Of a DNA stretch of 21,698 nt, positions 6,632 to 14,670 are shown piece by piece. This stretch comes from Candidatus Dormiibacterota bacterium. Its GTDB lineage: Bacteria > Chloroflexota > Dormibacteria > Dormibacterales > Dormibacteraceae. The stretch lies in NCBI GenBank assembly GCA_955652585.1, contig CATPBF010000033.1, positions 1 to 21,698 on the forward strand. The letters run 5' to 3'. The position numbers were made by a program, and so were the translations under genes. How positions within the stretch are numbered: position 1 is the stretch's first letter; the number at the start of each line of letters is the position of its first letter. A model generated the notes under the pieces. That model saw nothing but the letters and a program-made list of their open reading frames with translations. It ran no database searches and had not been told where the DNA came from.

Positions 6632-6638
6632 GATTATC
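6632..6638. promoter_or_regulatory. Shared symmetric -10-like element between divergent genes
   Basis: GATTATC reads GATTAT on plus (with TG at 6629-6630, an extended -10 pattern) and GATAAT (5/6 to TATAAT) on minus. The plus hexamer ends eight bases before the MFS GTG and the minus hexamer six bases before the SRPBCC GTG. No other promoter fits in the 19-base gap. Confidence 0.45.
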
Positions 6639-6645
6639 AGTCGAA

Positions 6646-7911
6646 GTGAGCGAAGCCGACGGCCCGGAAGCGGGCCCTCCCGCGATTGGGTCGCGGGCGT
6701 CCCAGCGGACGTTGGGAGCTCTCCGGCATCGTAACTATCGGCTCTTTCTGACCGGGCAGATCATCTCGACCGTCGGGACATGGATGCAGAGCGTCGCCAT
6801 GCCCTGGCTGGCGCTCCAGCTCACGCACAGCGGCCTACTCGTTGGGCTCGTCCTCGCCGCGCAATTCACGCCAGTGCTCCTCGGCAGCCAGTTCGGAGGT
6901 GTGGTCGCCGACCGCTACCGGAAGCGCACGGTCCTACTCGTCACGCAGTCGCTGTTCACGCTCCCTTCGTTCGCGTTGTTCGCGCTGTCCGCGACGGGCC
7001 ATGCCCAGTACTGGATGGTCCTGGTGGCTGCGGCCGCGACCGGCACGATCAACCTCTTCGACGTCCCCGCGCGCCAATCCTTTCTCATCGAGATGGTCGG
7101 GCGCCAGGACCTCATGAATGCAATCGCGCTCAATTCGTCTGTTTTCAACGCGGCCGCCGTCATCGGTCCTTCCATCGCGGGATTGATCATCGGGGCGGTC
7201 GGCGTCCCACTTTGCTTCCTCGCCAACTCGCTGAGCTACCTCGCGGCGGTCGGGGCGCTTTTGCTGATGCGAGCCCTGCCCGCCGTTGTGCCCGAGCACC
7301 ACGAGCAGCCCTGGCTTGAACGCGTTGCTCAAGGTGCCGCATATGCTCGGCGCGAGCCGCTCGTGGGCATGATGCTGGTCGCGGTAGCCGTGTTCTCGCT
7401 TTTCGCGATGAACCGGCTGACCCTGATACCGCTGTTCGCCGACCAGGTCCTGCATGTCGGAGCGCAGGGCTTCGGTTTCCTGTTGGGCTCGATGGGCCTC
7501 GGCGCGCTTGCCGGCGCCCTCACGCTGGCATTCTCACCAAGCCTCGGCGCGGATCCTCGGCGTCAGTTCTGGATGGCCCTCATCTGGGTAGCGGCCTTGC
7601 TGGTGTTCGCGGCGTCGCAGGTCTACGCGTTGTCGCTCGTCACCCTGTTCGTGGCGGGCTACTGCCAGATCTCGTTCGTCGCCACTGCCAACAACCGCAT
7701 CCAGACCATCACGCCCGATCACCTGCGCGGCAGGGTGATGGCGCTGTACGCGCAAGCGTTGATCGGGGTGGGGCCGATCGGCAGCCTGCAAGCAGGCGCG
7801 TTGGCCACCGTCCTCGGAGCGCCGCGGGCCATGGCGATCGGGGCGGTTGTCGCCGGCGTCGTGATCGTGGCGATCCGGCTCTCCAGGCCGGAGGTATTCG
7901 CGCCGACCTAG
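6646..7911 (+). CDS. MFS transporter, EntS-like exporter
   Basis: A 421-residue major facilitator of the enterobactin-exporter (MFS_3/TMS) type, an inner-membrane drug or siderophore exporter driven by the proton gradient; the substrate is not predictable. ALRHRNYRLFLTGQIIS (25-41) is the family's N-terminal signature. The cytoplasmic loop motif GGVVADRYRKR (84-94) lies between helices 2 and 3. About ten to twelve hydrophobic segments follow, with NRIQTITPDHLRGRVMALYA in the late conserved loop. GTG at 6646 was chosen because the shared -10 element fits a leaderless start there. However, residues 10-22 are encoded by a palindromic repeat (6675-6711), and TTG at 6712, straight after that repeat, is the alternative start. 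Its stop lies four bases from the convergent gene ending at 7916. Confidence 0.9.
   Translation: MSEADGPEAGPPAIGSRASQRTLGALRHRNYRLFLTGQIISTVGTWMQSVAMPWLALQLTHSGLLVGLVLAAQFTPVLLGSQFGGVVADRYRKRTVLLVTQSLFTLPSFALFALSATGHAQYWMVLVAAAATGTINLFDVPARQSFLIEMVGRQDLMNAIALNSSVFNAAAVIGPSIAGLIIGAVGVPLCFLANSLSYLAAVGALLLMRALPAVVPEHHEQPWLERVAQGAAYARREPLVGMMLVAVAVFSLFAMNRLTLIPLFADQVLHVGAQGFGFLLGSMGLGALAGALTLAFSPSLGADPRRQFWMALIWVAALLVFAASQVYALSLVTLFVAGYCQISFVATANNRIQTITPDHLRGRVMALYAQALIGVGPIGSLQAGALATVLGAPRAMAIGAVVAGVVIVAIRLSRPEVFAPT
6661..6711. repeat. Palindromic repeat, copy 2, inside the 5' end of the MFS gene
   Basis: GGCCCG-GAAG-CGGGCC (6661-6676) is followed by CCCGCGA-TTGGG-TCGCGGG (6679-6697). Bases 6675-6711 match 3901-3937 at 32 of 37 positions. 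Differences at the hairpin loop leave the 7-bp stem core intact. The copy ends exactly one base before TTG at 6712. Confidence 0.6.
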
Positions 7912-7915
7912 CTCT

Positions 7916-8602
7916 CTAGGTTTTTGGCGTCGGGAACCGAACCTCCGAGCGTGGGCCGTATCCACGAAATGACCGATTTCCCGTCCGGAGCATTACCGCC
8001 ACTGCGGCTGCAAATGCCATAGCCCCGGCCAGCAGAACTACGTACGTCGGAGCGCCAAACCCTATGGCCGCAAGGCCCGCGATGGCGGCGCCTACCGAAG
8101 CCACGATCACCGACACCATGCCCGGCAGGGTCACGGCGCCGTGAAACACGGTGCCCAGGGTTGGTGCGCTTGCCGGTCCGAGCCCGAGTGTCTGTAGCGC
8201 CCCAGGCAGGTCGTCATAAGCGCTGGTGATGAAGTTCGGCTCCAGCTCAGGGTGGAGCTCGAGGTAGGCGTGGCGAAGCCTGTTCATCCCGACCACCCAT
8301 CTGTAGTCGTCAAGGTTGAGCATCAACAGGCGCCTGACCGTGGCGACGCCGACGAAGAAGACGACCCCGAGCATGAAGATCGCAACTGCTATGAACGTCG
8401 TGCCGAAGCGGTCGGCCTGGGCGACGAGCGCGAGAGCGATCACCGCGCCGGACAGGATGCCCAGGAACATGTTCACGCGGCCAAGCGATTCCGTGTAGGT
8501 CAGCGAGCGGGTCGCGAGCAGGCTCCAGTGCTCGGTAGCGAGGATCTGCAGCTTGGTCGCGGCCGCAGACTCGCGACCAGCGGGCGGAAATTCGGTCGAC
8601 AT
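7916..8602 (-). CDS. Unknown four-helix membrane protein at the end of the pyrimidine operon
   Basis: A 228-residue membrane protein of unknown function. Hydrophobic segments lie at about 43-62, 69-88, 160-181 and 185-206, with a soluble stretch between the two pairs (about 92-158, containing NLDDYRWVVGMNRLRHAYLE). The N-terminal KLQILATEHWSLLATRSLTY looks conserved-type rather than random. ATG at 8602 has GGAGAG in good position, which overlaps the gap after the pyrD stop nine bases upstream. It is therefore probably co-transcribed with the pyr genes as the last gene. No nucleobase-transporter motif is visible, so a link to pyrimidines is not shown. The gene ends four bases from the convergent MFS stop. 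Confidence 0.78.
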   Translation of the reverse strand: MSTEFPPAGRESAAATKLQILATEHWSLLATRSLTYTESLGRVNMFLGILSGAVIALALVAQADRFGTTFIAVAIFMLGVVFFVGVATVRRLLMLNLDDYRWVVGMNRLRHAYLELHPELEPNFITSAYDDLPGALQTLGLGPASAPTLGTVFHGAVTLPGMVSVIVASVGAAIAGLAAIGFGAPTYVVLLAGAMAFAAAVAVMLRTGNRSFRGYGPRSEVRFPTPKT

Positions 8603-8611
8603 GTTCTCTCC

Positions 8612-9526
8612 TTAGTCGCGGGGTAGATATCGAGGCAGGTCCGAAAGGGACTCGAAGCCGTGCGAGGCGAGGTAGGCCGCGATGCCGTCGTGCACTTGGG
8701 CGATGGCGTTGGGGCTGACGAACGTGGCGGTGCCCACCTGAACAGCAGCGCAGCCGGCGACCAGGAACTCGAGCGCGTCGTCCGCACGCATGATGCCGCC
8801 GATTCCGATCACCGGGATGCTCACCGCGCGCGCCGCCTGGTGCGCGAGATGCACGGCCAGCGGGCGGATGGCCGGCCCCGACAGGCCACCGGTGCGAAAG
8901 CTCAGCCTTGGCTGCCGCGTGGTGAGGTCGATCGACATGCCCACGAACGTGTTGATCGCGGAGAGTGCGTCGGCGCCGGCGGCCTCGCACGCCCGAGCGA
9001 TCACTCCGACGTCGGTAACCATGGGCGTGAGCTTCACCCACACCGGCAGGTCGGTCCGCTTGCGCACCGCATCCGTCACGGCGGCTGCCGCGCGCGGGTC
9101 GTTGCCGAAATACAGGCCGCCCTGCTCCACGTTCGGGCAGGAGATGTTTATCTCGAAGCCTGCCACCCCTGCCACACCATCCAGACGCGCGGCCAGCTCG
9201 CCGTATTCAGCCGCGGTCTCGCCATTGATATTCACGAGCACCGGGAAGTCCCATTGCGCCCACTGCGGCGCGTAGTCACGAATCAGGCCTTCAACTCCAG
9301 GTCCCTGGAGGCCGATCGCGTTGAGCATCCCAGACGGCGTCTCGACGATGCGGGGCGGCGGGGTCCCTGCTCGCGGGCGTAGGAAGATGCCTTTCGACAC
9401 CATCGCGCCCAGCGCGCGCCGCTCGAGCAACGGCACCTCGGTGCCGTAGCCAAACGTGCCCGAGGCCGCGAGCACGGGCCCCCTCAGCTTCAGCCCGCCG
9501 ATCTCGACCGACATATCGATCGTCAT
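8612..9526 (-). CDS. pyrD: Dihydroorotate dehydrogenase B, catalytic subunit
   Basis: FMN-containing TIM-barrel enzyme that oxidises dihydroorotate to orotate, the fourth step of UMP synthesis. The type 1B form passes electrons through PyrK to NAD+. The 304 residues show SKGIFLRPRAGTPPPRIVE (44-62), SGMLNAIGLQGPG (65-77) and NISCPNVEQGG, where C130 is the catalytic base of class 1 enzymes (class 2 has Ser). VWVKLTPMVTDV carries the FMN-binding Lys, and VIGIGGIMRADDALEFLVAG binds the FMN phosphate. The ATG at 9526 overlaps the pyrK stop (ATGA). The frame stays open further upstream to 9748, but that part is a shadow of pyrK. Type 1B is assigned from sequence and from the adjacent pyrK. Confidence 0.97.
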   Translation of the reverse strand: MTIDMSVEIGGLKLRGPVLAASGTFGYGTEVPLLERRALGAMVSKGIFLRPRAGTPPPRIVETPSGMLNAIGLQGPGVEGLIRDYAPQWAQWDFPVLVNINGETAAEYGELAARLDGVAGVAGFEINISCPNVEQGGLYFGNDPRAAAAVTDAVRKRTDLPVWVKLTPMVTDVGVIARACEAAGADALSAINTFVGMSIDLTTRQPRLSFRTGGLSGPAIRPLAVHLAHQAARAVSIPVIGIGGIMRADDALEFLVAGCAAVQVGTATFVSPNAIAQVHDGIAAYLASHGFESLSDLPRYLPRD

Positions 9527-10281
9527 GAGCTGATCGCGTACGGCAGGTGGACCGGCAGCATCGACCACTCGACGTCCGCTGCGCGGTACACGGGTCCCTC
9601 TTTGCATGCGCGGTCGTAGCCGCCTCGCGCCAGGGGCACGGCACAACCAAGGCAAACCCCGGTGCCGCAGCCCATGTAGGTCTCGACCGCGACCTGGGCG
9701 TCCGGCCAGCGCATCGCCACCGCGGCGAGCATGCGGTTCGGACCGCATGCGAGCACCAGGTCGGCATCCGGCACGGCCGCCACGGCGGTGCCGGCGAAGC
9801 CGCGCGATCCGTCATCGGTGGCCCAGATCTGCTGGTCGCCGTCGGCTTCGGAGCAGAGCTCATCCACGGATCGGGCCCCATGCACCCATGTCACGCCCAT
9901 CCCGGCCGCGCGCGCTTCTCGAGCCGCCAGCGGCATCGGCGCCACGCCCAGTCCGCCACTGACCAGCGCCACCGAGCGCGGGCCCGGCGACAGTTCGAAA
10001 CCGTGCCCGAGAGGGCCGAGGCAGCTGATCGTGTCGCGCGCCGTCATCGCCAGCAGCTGCTCGGTGCCGCCGCCGACCGCTTTGAGAATCACCTCGATGC
10101 GGTCGCCTTCGGTCCTGTAGACCGAGAACGGACGCCTCAGCAGCGGGCCCGGCGACCAGCCGAGGTTGACGAACTGGCCGGCGCGAACGGACTGGGCGAT
10201 CTGGGGCGCGTCGAGCGAGAGCACGAACATCCCGCGAGCGACCTCGCGGCGCGCCACCAGCGGCGCTTCCACGAGAAACAC
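9523..10281 (-). CDS. pyrK: Dihydroorotate dehydrogenase B, electron transfer subunit
   Basis: A 252-residue ferredoxin-reductase-like subunit carrying FAD and a [2Fe-2S] cluster, which transfers electrons from PyrD to NAD+. RRPFSVY (49-55) is the FAD-binding motif. The NAD-binding part begins at VALVSGGLGVAPM (104-116), and LACGPNRML (178-185) is typical. The cluster ligands are C205, C210, C213 and C226 in the C-x4-C-x2-C-x12-C spacing of PyrK. The start is GTG at 10281, three bases after the carAB stop. The stop overlaps the pyrD start, as expected for two subunits of one heterotetramer. Confidence 0.97.
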   Translation of the reverse strand: MFLVEAPLVARREVARGMFVLSLDAPQIAQSVRAGQFVNLGWSPGPLLRRPFSVYRTEGDRIEVILKAVGGGTEQLLAMTARDTISCLGPLGHGFELSPGPRSVALVSGGLGVAPMPLAAREARAAGMGVTWVHGARSVDELCSEADGDQQIWATDDGSRGFAGTAVAAVPDADLVLACGPNRMLAAVAMRWPDAQVAVETYMGCGTGVCLGCAVPLARGGYDRACKEGPVYRAADVEWSMLPVHLPYAISS

Positions 10282-10284
10282 CAG

Positions 10285-13200
10285 CTAGTTTCTCCCCACC
10301 CGGCGGGCTCGCTTCGCGAGTACGCCACCCTCCCCACCAGGTGGGGAGGAGGCACCTTGTCTCCATTCGTCGATCGTCTTCACCACCGTCTCATCGGGCG
10401 CGATCGCGGCCGATTCGAGCAGGGCCGCAGCGGTGTCGAGCGAAGTGAGGCACGGGATGCGCCGCTCCACCGCCGCCCTCCGGATCTCGAAACCGTCCTT
10501 GAACACCGGTCCACCCGCCTCGCCCGACTCCGTGTAGATGTTTGACATCGTGTTGATGACGAGGTCGACCTCGCCGGCCATGATGACGTCGAGCACGGTC
10601 GGCCCCTCCTCGCCGATCTTGGCCACGAGTCGCGGCGAGAACCCCGCGGAGTGCAGCGCTCGCGCGGTGCCGTCCGTGGCCACCAGGGTGCAGCCCATCT
10701 GCACGAGGCGCGAGACGATCGGAAAGATCTCCGGCTTGTCGACATCGGCGATGGTGAGCAGCACCGCCCCGCCCGGTCTTATGTGGACGCCGGAAGCAGC
10801 AAAGGCCTTGCGCATAGCGGCCGCGAGTGTGCGGTCGATCCCGATCGCCTCGCCGGTCGACTTCATCTCTGGCCCGAGGTACGAGTCGACGGCAGGCAGC
10901 TTGTTCATGGAGAAGACCGGCGCCTTGACGGCGACGAGGTCTCGCGGCGGCACGAGGCCGGTGGTCCACCCAAGGTCGGCCAGCTTCCCGCCCAGCATGA
11001 CCCGCGTCGCCATGTCGACCATGGGCACGCCCGTGACCTTGGACAGGAACGGCACGGTGCGAGACGCGCGCGGGTTCACCTCGAGCACATACACCTTGCC
11101 CCGATGGACGACGTACTGCACGTTCACAAGACCGCGCAGCCTCAGGTGACGTGCGATGCGGACCGTGTAGTCGATCACGTCCTCGAGCTCTGATGGTTCG
11201 AGGCCTGGCGCGGGGTAGACGGCGTACGAGTCGCCCGAGTGCACGCCGGCGCGTTCGACGTGCTTCATGACGCCGGGGATGACGACCGTGTCGCCGTCCG
11301 TGACCGCATCGACCTCGACCTCATCGCCCTGGAGGTACTTGTCCACCAACACGGTGCCGCGCGGCATCGCGCCAATCGCCCACACCATGTATCGCTGCAG
11401 CTCCCGGCGATCGTGCACGATCTCCATCGCGCGTCCGCCGAGGACGTATGACGGCCGCACCAGCACCGGGTAGCCCGCGCGCTCTGCAATGAGGACCGCC
11501 TCCTCCACGGTCGTGGTGGTTCCGCCCACGGGCTGCGGGATCCCGATCGCATCGAGAGCCGCCGCAAAGGCGCGCCGATCTTCGGCCAGGTCGATGGCCT
11601 CCACTGCCGAGCCGAGGATCGGCACCCCGCGCTCTGCAAGTGGCTCGGCGAGGTTGATGGCGGTCTGACCTCCGAACTGGACAAGGGCGCCGGCAACCCG
11701 CTCGGCCTCGGCGACCTGCACCGCGCCGTCGAGGTCGAGGGGCTCGAAGTAGAGGCGATCCGACGTGTCGAAGTCCGTGGACACTGTCTCAGGGTTGGAG
11801 TTGACGAGCACGGCGCGCACACCGGCCTCGCGCAGCGACCATGCGGCATGGACCGAGCAGTAATCGAACTCGATCCCCTGACCGATCCGGATCGGCCCGG
11901 ATCCCACCACCAGAGCGGTCTGAGCCGCGACCGGCTCGCTCTCGCCCTCCTCCTCCCAGCAGGAGTAGTAGTAAGGTGTCGCGGCTTCGAACTCGGCGGC
12001 GCAAGTATCGACGAGCTTGTATGTGGGCGCCGACCTCTCCACCGATTCGCCCCGAAGCGCAGCGATCATCGTGTCGGAGAAGCCCGCGCGCCGAAGGTCG
12101 CGGACGTCGCCTTCCTTCTCCAAGCGCGTGATCGTCATCAATCTGTCGATGAACCAGCGGTCGATACCGCTCCGGGCGGCGATGTCAGCGGGCTGCGCAC
12201 CGTTCCGAAGCGCGTGGAGCAGCGCAAACAGTCGCCGATCGTTGGGCTGGTCGATGAGCTCCGCTCGCTCCAGCTCCGCGGCGGAGGGGGGCTTCTGCTC
12301 CAAAGAGCGCATCGCTTTCACAAGGGCGCCTTCGAAAGTGCGCTCGATCGCCATCACCTCGCCGGTGGAAGCCATCTGCGTGCCCAGCCGGCGATCGCCC
12401 GCCGGGAATTTGTCGAACGGCCACCGGGGGATCTTGACGACGCAATAGTCGAGCGCCGGCTCGAACGCGGCAAAGGTGCGGCCCGTGATCTCGTTGCGAA
12501 TCTCCTCGAGCCGCCGGCCCACCGCGACCTTCGCGGCCACTCGTGCGATCGGATATCCGGTGGCTTTGGAAGCGAGCGCCGACGAACGGCTCACGCGCGG
12601 ATTGACTTCGATGACGTAATACGTCGAGCTCTTCGGATCCAGGGCAAACTGCACATTGCATCCGCCTTCGATGCCGAGTGCGCGGATGATGCGGATCGCA
12701 GACGAGCGCAGCATCTGGTGGTCTCGATCAGACAGCGTTTGCGCGGGCGCGACCACGATCGAATCGCCGGTGTGAACGCCCATCGGGTCGAGGTTCTCCA
12801 TGTTGCAGACCGTGATGCACGTGTCGCCGGCGTCGCGCATCACCTCGTACTCGATCTCCTTCCAGCCCCAAAGGGAGCGCTCGATGAGGACCTGGTGGAT
12901 AGGCGAGGCGTCCAGGCCGCGCTTCGCGATCGTCCTCAGGTCAGCCTCGTTGGTGACAAAACCACCGCCGGTGCCGCCGAGCGTGTACGCCGGCCGGATC
13001 ACCACCGGCAGGCCGATCTCGGCTACGAAAGCGATCACCTGGTCGATCGATTCGCAGACACTCGACAGCGGCACCGGCTCGCCGATCTGCTCGAGCATCT
13101 CCTTGAATGCCTGGCGGTCCTCCGCTTTGCGGATGGTCTCGATGTCGGCGCCGAGCAGCCGGACATGGTGGCGGTCGAGCACCCCGGCGGCGGCCAGCTC

Positions 13201-14670
13201 GGTCGCGAGGTTGAGGCCAGTCTGGCCGCCGAGCGTCGGCAGCAGGGCGTCCGGCTTCTCGCGCGCGATCACCCGCTCGACGGCGTCCACGGTGAGCGGC
13301 TCGAGGTAGACGCGGTCGGCCACGTCCTCGTCGGTCATGATCGTCGCGGGGTTGGAGTTGACGAGGACCGTCGTGATGCCTTCCTCGCGCAGCGCCTTGC
13401 ACGCCTGCGTGCCGGCGTAGTCGAACTCCGCGGCCTGGCCGATCACGATCGGTCCGGAGCCGAGGATGAGCACCTTCTTCGGTTTCTCCGGCTGTGCAGC
13501 GCCCCCAACCGCCTTCAACATCGGACGTCGGTTGCGGACCATCTCCACGAAGCGGTCATAGAGGTGCTGGTTGTCCTGCGGCCCGGGGCAGCCCTCGGGG
13601 TGGTACTGGACGCTGAAGGCGGGCAGCGTGCGGTGACTGAGACCCTCCACCGACCCGTCATTGAGGTTGCGCTGGGAGACGAAGACGTCGCCGGGCGGTA
13701 GCGAAGCCGCGTCGACCTGGAACTCGTGGTTCTGACTGGTGATGTGCACCCTGCCGGTTTCCAGGTCTTTGACCGGGTGATTGGCGCCGTGATGGCCATA
13801 GGGCAGCCTCGACGTGGTGGCGCCGGCGGCACGACCCATGATCTGGTGGCCGAGGCAGATGCCGAATAGAGGAATGCGCCCGAGCGCGTCGCGTGCCAGT
13901 TCGACCGGCCGATCGAGGACGGCCGGGTCACCAGGACCGTTTGACAGCACGAGACCGTCCGCGCCCGCGGCCGCGACATCCGACCACGAGGCCGTATGCG
14001 GAAGCACGATCACCCGGCAGCCCCGCTCGCGCAGAGAGCGGAGGATGTTCGACTTCACCCCGTAGTCCACGACCGCGATCACGAGCCCGTCGCCGTCAGC
14101 CCGGTGCGGCAAGCGCAGCTCCGGAGGAAGGGGGTCGAGCCATTCCGCGCTCGCCGTCCGCGACGTCTCGGCGACGAGGTCCTGCTCGGCGAGAGGGGTG
14201 ACCCGACGTGCGGCCAGCGCCAGATCTTCGAGGCGCCTCCGATCGGGCGCAGTGTCTTCGTGCGTGAGGACGGCCCGGAGCGCGCCGTGCTTACGGATGT
14301 GCCGGGTCAGAGCCCGGGTGTCGATGTCGGCGATCGCAGGCACGCGCCAACGCTGCAGGTACTCGTCCAGCGAAGCCTCGCTGGAGTGGTGGCTCGGCTG
14401 TGGGCACGCCCACCGCACGACCAGCGCGCGCGCCCACGGGCGCGCAGACTCCGCGTCGGCTTCGCGCACTCCGTAGTTGCCCTGGAGCGGATAGGTCATG
14501 CAGATCATCTGCCCGGCATACGAAGGATCGGTCAGCACCTCCTGGTAGCCGGTCATGGCCGTGTTGAAGACGACCTCGCCTTGCCCGAGAACATCTGCGC
14601 CCAGCGCCGCGCCGACGAAAGCGCGGCCGTCTTCGAGCACCAGCGCCGCGTAGCGGTTTCTAGATGGCAA
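10285..14670 (-). CDS. carAB: Carbamoyl-phosphate synthase, CarA-CarB fusion
   Basis: One uninterrupted 1461-residue frame contains both subunits of carbamoyl-phosphate synthase, which makes carbamoyl phosphate from glutamine, bicarbonate and 2 ATP. Residues 1-380 are CarA-like: the small-subunit domain, then a class I glutamine amidotransferase with C272 (GICLGHQ) and H357/E359 (QYHPE). A linker of only about 17 residues leads at 398 into CarB-like sequence (VLILGSGPIVIGQ). There the two ATP-grasp halves follow (PTLGGQTGLN at 479-488 and later QFGGQTAINLAE), and an MGS-like allosteric domain occupies roughly the last 150 residues. CarA (about 380) and CarB (about 1070) normally sum to this length. 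The start is TTG at 14670, because TAG lies immediately before it in frame; it overlaps pyrR by 11 bases. The last 23 residues come from a palindromic element. Confidence 0.95.
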   Translation of the reverse strand: MPSRNRYAALVLEDGRAFVGAALGADVLGQGEVVFNTAMTGYQEVLTDPSYAGQMICMTYPLQGNYGVREADAESARPWARALVVRWACPQPSHHSSEASLDEYLQRWRVPAIADIDTRALTRHIRKHGALRAVLTHEDTAPDRRRLEDLALAARRVTPLAEQDLVAETSRTASAEWLDPLPPELRLPHRADGDGLVIAVVDYGVKSNILRSLRERGCRVIVLPHTASWSDVAAAGADGLVLSNGPGDPAVLDRPVELARDALGRIPLFGICLGHQIMGRAAGATTSRLPYGHHGANHPVKDLETGRVHITSQNHEFQVDAASLPPGDVFVSQRNLNDGSVEGLSHRTLPAFSVQYHPEGCPGPQDNQHLYDRFVEMVRNRRPMLKAVGGAAQPEKPKKVLILGSGPIVIGQAAEFDYAGTQACKALREEGITTVLVNSNPATIMTDEDVADRVYLEPLTVDAVERVIAREKPDALLPTLGGQTGLNLATELAAAGVLDRHHVRLLGADIETIRKAEDRQAFKEMLEQIGEPVPLSSVCESIDQVIAFVAEIGLPVVIRPAYTLGGTGGGFVTNEADLRTIAKRGLDASPIHQVLIERSLWGWKEIEYEVMRDAGDTCITVCNMENLDPMGVHTGDSIVVAPAQTLSDRDHQMLRSSAIRIIRALGIEGGCNVQFALDPKSSTYYVIEVNPRVSRSSALASKATGYPIARVAAKVAVGRRLEEIRNEITGRTFAAFEPALDYCVVKIPRWPFDKFPAGDRRLGTQMASTGEVMAIERTFEGALVKAMRSLEQKPPSAAELERAELIDQPNDRRLFALLHALRNGAQPADIAARSGIDRWFIDRLMTITRLEKEGDVRDLRRAGFSDTMIAALRGESVERSAPTYKLVDTCAAEFEAATPYYYSCWEEEGESEPVAAQTALVVGSGPIRIGQGIEFDYCSVHAAWSLREAGVRAVLVNSNPETVSTDFDTSDRLYFEPLDLDGAVQVAEAERVAGALVQFGGQTAINLAEPLAERGVPILGSAVEAIDLAEDRRAFAAALDAIGIPQPVGGTTTTVEEAVLIAERAGYPVLVRPSYVLGGRAMEIVHDRRELQRYMVWAIGAMPRGTVLVDKYLQGDEVEVDAVTDGDTVVIPGVMKHVERAGVHSGDSYAVYPAPGLEPSELEDVIDYTVRIARHLRLRGLVNVQYVVHRGKVYVLEVNPRASRTVPFLSKVTGVPMVDMATRVMLGGKLADLGWTTGLVPPRDLVAVKAPVFSMNKLPAVDSYLGPEMKSTGEAIGIDRTLAAAMRKAFAASGVHIRPGGAVLLTIADVDKPEIFPIVSRLVQMGCTLVATDGTARALHSAGFSPRLVAKIGEEGPTVLDVIMAGEVDLVINTMSNIYTESGEAGGPVFKDGFEIRRAAVERRIPCLTSLDTAAALLESAAIAPDETVVKTIDEWRQGASSPPGGEGGVLAKRARRVGRN
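10291..10352. repeat. Palindromic element encoding the CarAB C-terminal tail
   Basis: Contains CTCGC-TTC-GCGAG (10308-10320) and a perfect 21-base palindrome around a central A (10329-10349; CCTCCCCACC / GGTGGGGAGG). It lies in frame at the 3' end of carAB, whose conserved sequence ends at DEWRQ. The layout suggests an inserted dispersed repeat; no second copy is in the window. Confidence 0.5.

Noticed and set aside
9527..9748. Upstream extension of pyrD
   Set aside because: It overlaps pyrK in another frame and resembles no PyrD sequence; the ATGA junction gives the normal start.
11848..13701. Open frame of 617 codons on the plus strand, antisense to carAB
   Set aside because: It is Arg/Asp/Gly/His-rich with no domain, and the opposite strand encodes a complete carbamoyl-phosphate synthase. 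Long antisense frames are expected in GC-rich genes.
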